Assembly (NCBI GenBank): GCA_963921825.1
Contig: OY997594.1
Location: 18,109,001-18,173,000 of the forward strand
DNA from: Erodium maritimum
Lineage: Eukaryota; Streptophyta; Magnoliopsida; Geraniales; Geraniaceae
Length of the DNA: 64,000 bases
Reading direction: 5' to 3'
Shown: one piece after another, positions 12,202 through 24,433 of the stretch
Layout of the letters: every line of letters starts with the position of its first letter
How positions within the stretch are numbered: position 1 is the first letter of the stretch
Position numbers and translations under genes: made by a program
The notes under the pieces: generated by a model
What the model saw: only the letters and a program-made list of their open reading frames with translations
Told to the model about the DNA's origin: nothing
Databases searched by the model: none

Positions 12202-13232
12202 TTCGGCCCTGACTAGGGAAAGTTAACAGTAGAATTGCATGCGACACTTGGGGTGTCGTGGGTTAAGTATGTTTATCGAATATTAGAAAGGCATGATACG
12301 GTAATGTAGCGAATATTAGAAAAGCTTGTGCCACTTAATAGTGTCGTAGGAGCAGAGAACTTGTCGATGTTAGAATTACTGGAGGCATATGACCATGTCC
12401 GGAGGTTGATTGTGAACTTATCGATATTAGGAGTACTGGAGGCATATAACCATTCCCGGAGGTTGATTGTGAAACTGTTGATATTAGGACTGTTGGAGGC
12501 ATTGGTTATGCCGGAGGTTGATTGTGTATTTTTGTGTCTTGGGTGGCCATGAGTGCCCGTGGGGTTGTTGAACCCGTGTCTTTACTGTTGGTGTGTCTTG
12601 GGTGGCCATGAGTGCCCGTGGGGTTGTTGAACCCGTGTCTTTACTGTTGGTGTGTCTTGGGTGGCCATGAGTGCCCGTGGGGTTGTTGAACCCGTGTCTT
12701 TACTGTTGGTGTCTTGGGTGGCCATGAGTGCCCGTGGGGTTGTTGAACCCGTGTCTTTACTGTTGGTGTGTCTTGGGTGGCCATGAGAGCCCGTGGGGTT
12801 GTTGAACCCGTGTCTTTACTGTTGGCGTGTCTTGGGAGGCCGTGAGTGGCTGTGGGGTTGTTGAGCCCGTGATTTACTGTTGGTGTGTCTTGGGAGGCCG
12901 TGAGTGCCTCGGATTGTACGTCAATTAGGTGGGGAGAGTCGAGTCGGTAAAGTCCCATCGTACGTTGGGTACGCAAGTCGGGAACCGTGTGTAGACCCAT
13001 TGTGTTGTGAGTCCTGCTTGTGTTTGTGTGTATGTGCAGTACGGGGTTACTGGCATACTGTTTGTGTGTTGTTTCGTGAAATTTTTTTAAGCTGTCGCAA
13101 CTCGACGCAGAAGCTCCTGTAGTCGAACGTGACGGTGCTGATATCAAGTCGGTACAACGTAGTTCGGGGACGCCTGGACCGGGTTGTAACTACGTGAGGT
13201 CAAGTATGAGGTTTTAAAATGAAAAGGGAGAA
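12202..13232 (+). mobile_element. Inverted LTR A fragment with internal deletion
   Basis: Positions 12,202-12,905 are the reverse complement of the LTR A middle, including five to six copies of the 56-58-bp minisatellite. At about 12,907 the sequence jumps to the family's internal region (GATTGTACGTCAATTAGGTG), which continues to about 13,232. The LTR U5 end and the PBS are therefore missing through a deletion. The orientation is plus, opposite to the other three family A copies. No target duplication is visible. Confidence 0.75.
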
Positions 13233-16200
13233 AGTTTGAAAATTGATTAGGCTCGACGCAATTCTTAGTTGAATACTCGTTTTGGACCGATGCAAATATG
13301 AGCACACGCTCTTAGTTGAAAACCAGGTTAGGTCCAACGCGATTATTCAATTACAATTGAAGCGACGAAGATCATATGATCCTACAAGAATACCCGATTA
13401 GAACCCAATCAACACATATCTTATGCTCCTACTCGAATAACCGATTTGAACCGATTTAAATATGAGCACACACTCTTTGTTGAAAACCTAGATAGGTCCG
13501 ACACAAATCTTGTTTGAATACCTGTTTTGGACCGATGCAACTATGAGCACACGCTCTTAGTTAAAAACCTGAATAGGTCCGACACATCTCTTACCCGTTT
13601 TGGACCGATCCAACTATGAGCACACGCTCTTAATTTGAAACTTGATTTGGCTCGACGCAACTCTTAGTTGAATACCCGTTTTGGATCGATGCAACTCTGA
13701 TCACACGCTCTTAGTTGAAAACCAGGTTAGGTCCAACGCGATTATTCAATTACAATTGAAGCGACAAAAATCATATGATCGTACATGAATACACGATTAG
13801 AACCGAAGCCAACACAGATCTTATCGATTTGGACCGATTTTACTATGAGCACACACTCTTAGTTGAAAACCTGAATAGCTCTGACACATCTCTTAGCCGT
13901 TTTGGACCGATGCAGCTAGGAGCACACACTCTTAATTTGAAATTTGGTTAGGCTCGACTCAACTTTTAGTTGAATACCCGTTTTGGACCGATGCAACTAT
14001 GAGCACACGCTTTTAGTTGAAAACCAGGTTAGGTCCAACGCGATTATTCAATTACAATTGAAGCGACAAAAATCATTTGATCGTACATCAATACACGATT
14101 AGAACCGAAGCAACACAGATCTTACCGATTTGGACCGATTTTACTATGAGCACACACTCTTAGTTGAAAACCTGAATAGGTCCGACACATCTGTTACCCG
14201 TTTTGGACCGATGCAACTATGAACATTCGTTCTTAGTTGAAAACCAGATTAGGTCCAACACGAGTACTCGATTAGAATCGAAACAACAAAGATCATATGA
14301 TACTACATGAATACCCGATTAGAACCGAAGCACCACATATCATATGCTCCTACTTTAATACCAGATTTAGACCGATCTAACTATGAGTACACACTCTTAA
14401 TTTGAAACTCTATTATGCTCGACGCAATTCTTAGTTGAATACCCTTTTTGGACCGATGCAACTATGAGCACACGCTTATTTGAAAACCAGATTAGCTCCA
14501 ACGCGATTTTTCAATTAAAATTGAAGCAACAAAGATCATATGATCCTACAAGATTACCCGATTAGAATCGGAGCAACACAGATCTTATGCTCCTACTTGA
14601 ATAACCAATTTGGACCGATTTAACTATGAGCACACATTCTTAGTTGAAAAACTGAATAGGTCCGACGCAAATCTTATTTGAATACCCGTTTTGGACCGAT
14701 GCAACTATTAGCACACGCTCTTAGTTAAAAACCTGAATAGGTCCGACACATCTCTTACCCTTTTTGGACCGATGCAACTATGAGCACACGCTCTTTATTT
14801 GAAACTTGATTAGGCTCGACGAAACTCTTAGTTGAATACCCGTTTTGGACCGATGCAACTATGCGCACACGGTCTTAGTTGAAAACCAGTTTAGGTCCAA
14901 CGCGATTATTCAATTACAATTGAAGCGACAAAAATCATATGATCGTACATGAATACACGATTAGAACCGAAACAACACTGATCTTATGCTCCTACTTGAA
15001 TAACCGATTTGGACCGATTTAAATATAAGCACACTGTTAGTTGAAAACCGGAATAGGTCCGACACATCTCTTACCTGTTTTGGACCGATGCAACTATGAA
15101 CACTCGTTCGTAGTTGAAAACCAGATTGGGTCCAATACGAGTACTCGATTAAAATCGAAGCAAAAAAGATCAAATGGTAGTACATGAATACCCGATTAGA
15201 ACCGAAGCAACACATATCATATGCTCCTACTTTAATACCCAATTTAGAGCGATCTAACTATGAGCTGACGCTCTTAATTTGAAACTTGATTAGGCTCGAC
15301 GCAACTCTAAGTTGAATACCTGTATTGGACCGATGCAACTATGAGCAAACGCTCTTAGTTGAAAACCAGGTTAGTTCCAACGCTATTATTCAATTACAAT
15401 TGAAGCGACAAAAATCATATGATCGTACATGAATACACGATTAGAACTGAAGCAACACAGATCTTATGCTCCTACTTGAATAACTGATTTGGACCTATTT
15501 AACTATGAGCACACACTCTTAGTTGAAAACCTGAATAGGTCCGACGCAAATCTTTTTTGAATACTCGTTTTGGACCGATGCAACTATGAGCACACACTCT
15601 TAGTTAAAAACCTTAATAGGACTGACACATCTCTTACACGTTTTGGACCGATCCAACTATGAGCACACGCTCTTAATATGAAACTTGATTAGGCTCCACG
15701 CAACTCTTAGTTGAATACCCGTTTTGGACCGATGCAACTATGAGCACACGCTCTTAGTTGAAAACCAGGTTATGTCCAACCCGATTATTCAATTACAATT
15801 GAAGCAACAAAAATCATATGATCGTACATGAATACACCATTAGAACCGAAGCAACAAATATCTTATGCTCCTACTTGAATAACCGATTTGGACCGATTTC
15901 ACTATGAGCACACACCCTTAGTTTAGAACCTGAATAGGTCCGACACATCTCTTACCCGTTTTGGACTGATGCAACTATGAACACTCGTTAGTTGAAAACG
16001 AGATTAGTACTCGATTAGAATCGAAACAACAAAGATCATATGATACTACATTAATACCAGACTAGAACCGAAGCAACATAGATCTTATGCTCCTACTTGA
16101 ATAACCGATTTGGACTGATTTAAATTTGAGCACACACTCTTATTTGAGAACCTGAATGCGTCCGACACAAATCATATTTGAATAACTGATGTGGACCGAT

Positions 16201-18835
16201 CTAACTATGAGCACACGCTCTTAGTTAAAAACATGAATAGGTCCGACACATCTTTTACACTTTTTGGACAGATGCAGCTATGAGCACACGCTCTTAATTT
16301 GAAATTTGGTTAGGCTCGACGCAACTCTTAGTTGAATACCCGTTTTGGACCGATGCAACTATGAGCACGCACTCTGAGTTGAAAACCAGGTTATGTCCAA
16401 CGCGATTATTCAATTACAATTGAAGCGACAAAAATAATATGATCGTACAAGAATACACGATTAGAACCGAAGCAACACAAATTTTATGCTCCTACTTGAA
16501 TAACCGATTTGGACCGATTTAACTATGAGCACACACTCTTAGTTGAAAACCGGAATAGGTCCGACACATCTCTTACCCGTTTTGGACCGATGCAACTATG
16601 AACACTCGTTCTTAGTTGAAAACCAGATTAGGTCCAACACGAGTACTCGATTAGAATCGAAGCAACAAAGATCATATGATACTACATGAATACTCGATTA
16701 GAAACGAAGCAACACATATCATATGATATTACTTTAATACTCGATTTAGACCGATCTAACTATGAGCACACGTTCTTAATTAGAAACTTGATTAGGCTCG
16801 ACACAATTCTTAGTTGAATACTCGTTTTGGACCGATGCAACTATGAGCACACTCTCTTAGTTGAAAATTAGGTTGGGTCCAACGCGATTATTCAATTACA
16901 ATTGAAGCGAAAAAGATCATATGATCCTACAAGAGTACCCGATTAGAACTGAAGCAACACAGATCTTATGCTCCTACTTGAATAACCGATTTGGACCGAT
17001 GCAACTATGAGCACACACTCTTAGTTGAAAACCTCAATAGGTCCGACGCAAATCTTAATTGAATACCCGTTTTGGACCGATTCAACTATGAGCACACGCT
17101 CTGAGTTAAAAACCTGAGTATGTCCGACACATCTCTTACCCGTATTCGATCGATGCAACTATCAACACACTTCTTATATGAAAACCAGATTAGGTCCAAC
17201 ACCAGTACTCGATTAGAATCGAAGCAACAAAGGTCATATGATCCTACTTGAACACCTGATTAGAACCGAAGCAACACAGATCATATGCTCCTACTTTAAT
17301 AACCGATTTGGACCGATTTAACTACAAGCACACACTCTTAGTTGAAAACCTGAGTACGTCCGACACAAATCTTAGTTGAATACCAGTTTTGGACCGATGC
17401 AAATATGAGCACATGCTCTTATTTTAAAACCGAATTAGGTCCAATGCGATTATTCGATTAGAATCGAAGAAACAAAGATCATATGATCCGACATGAATAC
17501 TCAATTAGAACCGATGCAACACAAATCATATGCTCCTATGTGAATAACTAATTTGGACCGATCTAATTATGAGCAAACCCTCTTAGTTAAAAACATGAAT
17601 ATGTCCGACACATCTTTTACCTGTTTTGGACCGATGCAACTATCAACTAACGTTCTTAGTTGAAAACCAGATTATGTCCAATGCAAGTAATCGGTTGGAT
17701 CAAAGCAACAAAGATCATATGATACTACATGAATACCCGATTAGAACCGAAGCAACACATATCATATGCTCCTACTTTAATACCCGATTTAGACCGATCT
17801 AACTATGAGCACACACTTTTAATTTGAATATTGATTAGGCTTGACTCAACTCTTAGTTGAATACCCATTTTGGACCGATGCAACTATGAGCACACACTCT
17901 TAGTTGAAAACCAGGTTAGGTCCAACGCGATTATTAAATTACAATTGAAGCGACAAAGTTTATTTAATCCTACAAGAATACCCGATTAGAACCGAAGCAA
18001 CACAGATCTTATGCTCCTACTTGAATAACCGATTTGGACCGATTTAACTATGAGCACACACTCTTAGTTGAAAACCTGAATAGGTCCGATGCAAATATTA
18101 TTTGAATACCCGTTTTGGACCGATGCAACTATGAGCACACACTCTTAGTTAAAAACCAGATTAGGTTCAACGCGAGTACTCGATTAGAATCGAAGCCACA
18201 AAGATCATATGATACTACATAAATATCCGATTAGAACCGAAGAAACACAGATCATATGCTCATACTTTAATACCCGACTTAGACCGATCTAACTATGAGC
18301 ACACGCTCTTAATTTGAAACTTGATTAGTCTCGACGCAATTCTTATATGAATACCCGTTTTGGACCGACGCAACTATGAGCACATACTTTTAGTTGAAAA
18401 CCAGGTTAGGTCCAACGCGATTATTCAATTACAATTGAAGCGAAAAAGATCATATGATCCTACAAGAATACCCGATTAGAACCGAAGCAACACAGATCCT
18501 ATGCTCCTACTTGAATACCTGATTAGAACCAAAGCAACACAGATCATATGCTCCTAATAGAATAACCGATTTAACTATGAGCACACACTCTTAGTTGAAA
18601 ACCTGAATAGGTCCGACACATCTCTTACCCCTTTTGGATCGACGCAACTATGAACACTCGTTCTTAGTTGAAAACCAGATTAGGTCCAACGCGAGTACTC
18701 GATTAGAATCGAAGCAACAAAGATTATATAATACTATATGATTACCCGATTAGAATTGAAGCAACACATATCATATGCACCTACTTTAATACCCGATTTA
18801 GACCGATCTAACTATGAGATGGATTTGGATTGAAA
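13233..18835. repeat. Satellite-like tandem array, segment 4
   Basis: This is the longest uninterrupted satellite block, 5.6 kb. Short modules (about 80 bp, ending ATACCCGTTTTG) and long modules (about 160 bp, with ATCATATGATC followed by CGTACATGAATAC, or ATCATATGATACTAC) alternate irregularly. Long modules with CGTACATGAAT and those with ACTACATGAAT form two subtypes. The array stops sharply at CTAACTATGAG, abutting a Ty3/gypsy element at 18,836. Confidence 0.85.
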
Positions 18836-19244
18836 TGACAGAGAGACCAGGCAAGGAGGAGAGATTTGGATTGAAATGTTGAAGAAGGATTACAATGCTA
18901 TGTAAAAGAGAAATAAAAAAATGAAACCCTAGCTACAACAAGACAAAAAATGTTATCCAAATCAGAGATGATTTTCTCCTCACTCTAACCTTGTGATATA
19001 GCTGCCTACAACTCCGCAGAAACCGCTGCCAGAATCGGGACCACGAGCTTGCGTGCCTCCCACGCAACGCGCTGCTCGCGAACGAAGAAGGAGGCACATT
19101 CTACGCGCGTGTCTCATACCCCCATAAACGCACCGTTTCATTAAGACTAAAACTCAACTGAAATAACAGAAATTTGAAAAAGATAGAATGGCTTGGTGAT
19201 GAAGCAATCGTGATAAATGCCTCTCACTCAGATTTGGCTTGTCC
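18836..19244 (-). other. Downstream flank of the Ty3/gypsy relic
   Basis: Non-coding sequence after the pol stop. It contains GGATTTGGATTGAAATG twice (18,830s and 18,866) with ACAGAGAGACC, features consistent with the start of a 3' LTR. No second LTR copy is present to confirm this. Confidence 0.4.
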
Positions 19245-19527
19245 TCAAGCCAATGTTGCAGTCAACCATGCCGAAAAATTTGCTTGGATTGTTGGGGCTT
19301 CTTCACAGGTGGCATCCTCAGGGCCAGACCTATCCCAATAAATGAGATATTGCACTGCAGTTGCATTATTTCTTTTAGCAATCCTTTTATCAAGCAAATG
19401 CAAAGGTTGGAGCTTCAAGTGTCCCTCAGATGTGACCTCAGGTAAGTGCTGCACCAATCTGTTCTTAGTACCCAGTTGCTTCTCCAGAACAGAGACATGG
19501 AATACTAGGTGAATCTTAGATGATGGG
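19245..19527 (-). pseudogene. Ty3/gypsy integrase C-terminal remnant
   Basis: Reads SSKIHLVFHVSVLEKQLG, then LVQHLPEVTSEGHLKLQP, and ends near YLIYWDRSGPEDATCEEA and a stop. The FHVS-LKK and PEDATWE signatures are those of the tail of Ty3/gypsy polyproteins, where a chromodomain-like segment often sits. It belongs to the pol frame at 22,002-24,420; about 50 codons between them are missing, together with the outer end of the inserted LTR. Confidence 0.8.
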
Positions 19528-22001
19528 TGTCACGCCCCAAATTCAGTAGAACCGAACCCGGAACGCGAACGTTTAGAACAATAAAACATTTTCAACCTTT
19601 AAATAAATCGCTTTAAAAACACCATTTAGTTAATCAAAATAATTATTTACAACTCAAAAGCACGTCCCAACAAGCGGACAAAAATACAAGGCGTACGTCG
19701 CTAGACTCAAAAGTAAACCCGGTCTCCCGCTCCTAGCTCTTCAAGCTTCGGAAGCTCACCTAGTCCGTCCCGCGACCAGTACCTGTAGGAAAAGCAGCTA
19801 GGGGTGAGTGTTCGCTCACAACCACGGATAACAGACTGACTACGGCATACTTAGCAGACAATGCCGGTAGCACCAACAACAAACCCAACACCGGGGACTA
19901 CTATCCCCAAACTCAAGTAACCCGACTGACACACCAACAGTTACACTCCTCAACCGACTCAACACTCGGACACGTAATGTAGACCCGACACAACGATTAC
20001 GACCTCTTTCAAGGACACGCACCAAACAAGGGAACGCGCACCAAACAAGATCGCAAGCATCGCACTCCAGTTGCTTAGTAACCCCCTGCCCTTTTCCCAA
20101 CGCGACGGTTGGATCAGGCGGCCGACCTGTCGCACTTTTCCTAACGCGACGGTTGGATCAGGTTGTCGACCTGTCGCACTTTTCCCGACCCCAATCGGAT
20201 AGGCTGTCGACCTAATGCTCTTTTCCCAACGCGACGGTTGGATAAGGCAGTCGACCTGTCGCACATTTCCCGACACAAAGTCGGATCAGGCTGTCGACCT
20301 GTCACTCACCAACCCCAAGTAACCATAATCACAATCATAGACAAAGTTCAACAAACAACAACAACACCGGTTTGACACTCCACATGCACTCATGGCCACC
20401 CAAGACACCAACGGTAAAACACGGGTTCAACAACCCCACGGGCACTCAAGGCCACTCAAAACACCAACGGTAGAACACGAGTTCAACAACCCCACGAGCA
20501 CTCAAGGCCACTCAAAACACCAACGGTAGAACAAGTGTTCAACAACCCCACGGGCACTCAAGGCCACCCAAAACACCAACGGTAGAACACGGGTTCAACA
20601 ACCCCACGGGCACTCATGGCCACCCAAGACACCAAAAGTAAAGACACGGGTTCAACAACCCCACGTGCACACATGGCCACCCAAGACACCAACAGTAAAG
20701 ACACGGGCTCTCATGGCCACGCAAGACACAGCAGTAAAATACTGGCTCTCATGGCTACCCAAGACACGAACATTAAAGTACGGGCTCTCATGGCCACCCA
20801 AGACACAAATTTAAACAATCAACCTCCGGGCATAACCAAATGCCTCCAATAATTCTAATCTCGATAAGTTCACTGCTCCTACGACACTACTAAGTGTCAC
20901 ATGCATTTCTATTGTTCGATACGTTTCTGTATCATACGACACCACCCGATGTCGCCTGCCTTTCTAATATTCGATAAGCTTACTTAACCCACGACACCCC
21001 GGTGTCACATGCATTTCTACTGTTAACTTTCCCTAATCAGGGCCGAGATCCAGCTACTTTTCCCTACCTCGTATGCTTTCTCCAAAAGCGCACAAACAAG
21101 CTCCGGCGTGATCTCGATCACTTGCCTAGCTTTCCCTTTCCTCTGTCTGCGGCACGATCTAATAAGAACTGAATTTTAATAAACTTGACGCCCAAAAGTA
21201 ACCCCGACAATGTCGATCACTCCCAAACTTCCCAATTACTCGACATTGTCGATAATGGACCCGGAAAAGCCCGATTCGCCCGACATGGCGAATCTTCCCG
21301 GGTTTTGAAAACTCCCTTCCGGGGCTCCGAAAATTCCCGTTTTCGTTTCTACGGTCTTAGAATAATTCAAGGGTTCCTAAGCACTCGAAGGAATCAATTT
21401 CCGACTTCTGAGTAATTTAATTCGCGTTTAAAGTTTCTAAACCCGTCAATTACAACTTTCACAATTTAATTCCAAATTTCGATCCGGATGTGGATTAATT
21501 ACTTGGGGAACGTTCTAAACCATCCGAACACGAAACCCGACTACCCGAGCAAGTGGGCCCCACCCGGCCACCCTTGGCTGTGGGTGGCTAGGGGTGGTTT
21601 GGGCCCGGCTCACCATGGTGGTGGCCGGGCCTAGCTCCGGCCACCCACCACACACGGTGGCCGGAGCTCCCCCCGACCTCCCGGTCACCGGAAAACGTTC
21701 AATCTCTGGTCCAAACCGTCTCCAAGACATCTCCAACGATCCCCACACCTCAAAACCACCATAAACTACTAGTTTTACTCAAACCCTAACTTTCAAACTT
21801 AAGCAAATCGAAATTCGGTTAGATGCTCACCGTAGAGAATGTCGATGTGAGCTTGAATCTTCTATCGTTGAGACGATCCAATGGCTTGATGAACGAGAAA
21901 AGGCCAAACCCTAGAACACCACCTCTCTTTTCTCTCTTCTTTCTTCTCTTTTCTTTCTCTTTCTAAAACCTCTTTTTTCCCCTTTTGAAAAGCCTTGGCC
22001 G
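19528..22001 (-). repeat. LTR family A copy, truncated, inside gypsy pol
   Basis: Begins TGTCACGCCCC at 19,528 and follows the family A LTR past the CTCACCGTAGAGAATG region, but lacks the outer terminus and about 0.6 kb. The 45-bp repeats differ from the other copies (unit with CAACGCGACGGTTGG). At 21,545-21,700 there is a GC-rich stretch with strong self-complementarity (GGCCACCC and GGGTGGC arms) that other copies lack. It probably inserted into the integrase reading frame, and a later deletion removed one end together with pol codons. Confidence 0.75.
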
Positions 22002-24420
22002 AACCCAGATAGACCCAATCTCGAACAAGAAATTCCCTTTCTTTCTTGTGCTTGTCAGCATTTTGCTTCATCCTTGACTGAGCTTGCACTAAATTCTCCT
22101 TCAACACTTTAGATAATTTAGCTCTAGAGTTGACAAAACTTTCTATAACAACTACCTTTGACTGAATGGGACCCAAGTTCAGGACAGGAGCCTCAAAACC
22201 ATAAACTGCCACAAATGGGGACATCTTGATGGCAGAATGGTAACTTGAATTATACCGGAATTCAGCAAAGGTGAGCCAAGTGCTCCATTTTTTGGGGAAG
22301 AGATGAGACATGGCTCTAAGGTAGTGCTCCAGGCATTGATTAACTCTCTCAGTCTGCCCATCAGTCTGAGGGTGGTAAGCTGTGGACATGTGGAGTTGGA
22401 CTTCAAGCCTCTTGAGTAGCTCCTTCCAAAAGTTACTGAGAAATATCTGATCCCTATCAGACACAATAGTAGTAGGTAGACCATGAAGCTTGAACACAGT
22501 GTCAAAAAAAACTTGAGCCACCATAGCTGCTGTATAAGGGTGAGCAAGAGCAATAAACTGGCCATATTTGCTGAATCTGTCAACTATTACCATAATTGCA
22601 GACTTAGAACCAGATTGTGGAAGCCCTTCAATGAAGTCCATAGAGATGTCAGTCCAGAGATTAGATGGGATATGGAGAGGGGCCAATAAACCAGCATAAG
22701 GGCTGTGATCAGATTTGCAGTTTTGACGAGTGTCACAGGCCCTCACAAAGTTGTATATGTCTTTAGCCATGTGAGGCCAGAAAAAATATTGCTTGACCTT
22801 TCTAGTGGTAACATTGATTCCAGAATGACCTCCCACGGGAGATTCATGCAAACAAGACATGATTTTCTCTCTAATGCCAGAATCTGAGCCCAAATAAACT
22901 TTACCTTCATAGAGAATTATACCCTGTCTCAACTCATAAGATGGTATGTAATCTGCTGCCAGAGCCAACTCCAATAATAATTTTTGGGCCTCTAAATCAT
23001 GATCATAGCTAGAATGTACCTCTGACATCCAAGCTGAGATCACTGTAGACATTGGGGCTAGGGATGCAGAGGGTAATCTGGATAGAGCATCAGCTGTAAT
23101 GTTGTCCTTCCCTTTCTTCTATTCAATAGTATAATTCAGTCCCATTAGTTTTGCTAGCCATTTGTGTTGAAAGGAAGTGGTTAACTTCTGTTCCAACAAA
23201 AACTTCAGGCTCTGGTAATCAGTCTTCAGTACTACACTCCCAGAAGAGAAATAATGTCTCCATTTCTGGATACAAGTCATTACAGCCAGAAGTTCCTTCT
23301 CATAAGTGGACATGGTATAATTTTTAGGACCCAAAGCTTTACTAAGGAATGCTATGGGCCTCCTTTCTTGCATCAGGACCCCTCCAATACCTCTATCACA
23401 TGCATTTGCTTCAATGACAAAAGGTAATGAGAAATTTGAAAGCCTTAAAACAGGTGTGGAAGTCATAGCCTGTTTGAGGTTTTCAAAGCTGATCTGAGCT
23501 TCTGCTGACCAAATGAAGCTGTTCTTCTTCAATAAATTGGTCAGAAGTCTTGCTATTGTGCCATAACCTTTTACAAACCTTCTGTAGTACCATGTGAGCC
23601 CTAGAAATCCCCTTAAATACTTGAGTGTAGTAGGAATAGGCCATTCCCTCATATCTTGGACCTTTGCAGGGTCTGTGGCTACCCCCTCAGCAGAAATGAT
23701 GTGGCCTAAGTACTCAACTTGCTTCTTTCCAAACTCACATTTAGAAAGTTTGGCAAACAGGTGTTGCTCTTGTAATCTCTGGAGTACTAATTGAACATGA
23801 TAAATGTGCTCCTCCCAAGACTTGATGTATATCAGTATGTCATCAAAGAAGACTAGGACAATTTTCCTTAAATAGTCATGTAACACTTGGTTCATTAGGG
23901 ACTGAAAGGTTGAAGGAGCATTTGTTAGACCAAATGACATTACCTTGAATTCATGGTGGCCCTCATGAGTTCTGAATGCAGTTTTAGCCTCCTCACCTTG
24001 TGCCAATTTGACTTGATGGTATCCAGACCTTAAGTCTATTTTTGAAAAAAATGTGCACCCAATTAGCTCATCCAAGAGCTCTTCAATGGTGGGAATTGGG
24101 AATTTGTCCTTCACTTTTTGCTCATTCAATTGCCTGAAGTCCACACACATTCTTCAAGTACCATCCTTATTCTTTACTAGCAAAACAGGGAAGGAGTAGG
24201 GACTAGTACTGTGTTGGATCACTCCTGCCTCCAACATCTCTTGAACCAAAGCCTCAAGTACATTCTTCTGCTCATATGAATGTTTGTAGGGCCTAATTGA
24301 TGGTGGTTTGCTCCCAGGGATCAAAGAAGTCTGGTGATCACATATCCACCCATTCTTAGGATAAGGACAATCCTAAAGAGTATCTAAGAGATAATTTAGC
24401 TGTAAAAAATAATGTTGATC
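22002..24420 (-). pseudogene. pol: Ty3/gypsy pol: RT-RNase H-integrase
   Basis: One reading frame runs through the whole interval with three stop codons: after DTL at about 24,380; at 24,151-24,153, in the motif KDGT*RMCVDFR; and at 23,116-23,118. RT motifs are present (DLRSGYHQ, FFDDILIY), followed by RNase H (SLPFVIEANACDRGIGG, TDYQSL) and the DNITADALSR connection. The integrase zinc finger keeps both histidines (HESPVGGH) but the C-x2-C reads CDTR, so one ligand is lost. The DDE core is visible (DISMDFIEGL, SDRDQIF, TDGQTERVN). The frame breaks at DWVYLG, where LTR sequence begins. The few stops suggest moderate age. Confidence 0.9.
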
Positions 24421-24433
24421 AGGAATTGGACCG

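Larger units (their letters stand above)
18836..24433 (-). mobile_element. Ty3/gypsy retrotransposon relic, split by an LTR
   Basis: Minus-strand order is RT, RNase H, integrase (24,420 to about 22,002), then an LTR A insertion (19,528-22,001), then the integrase C-terminal end (19,245-19,527), then non-coding sequence (18,836-19,244) that may be the start of the element's own 3' LTR. Gag and protease are absent, so the element is truncated upstream at about 24,433. The downstream end is cut by satellite. Confidence 0.8.

Noticed and set aside
12641..13147. 168-codon minus-strand frame
   Set aside because: It is mostly the minisatellite of LTR A read antisense (repeated TRVQQPHGHSWPPKT). Open frame is due to a repeat unit length divisible by three in part of the array.
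14961..15242. 93-codon ORF in the satellite
   Set aside because: The frame is not conserved in neighbouring modules, so it is chance.
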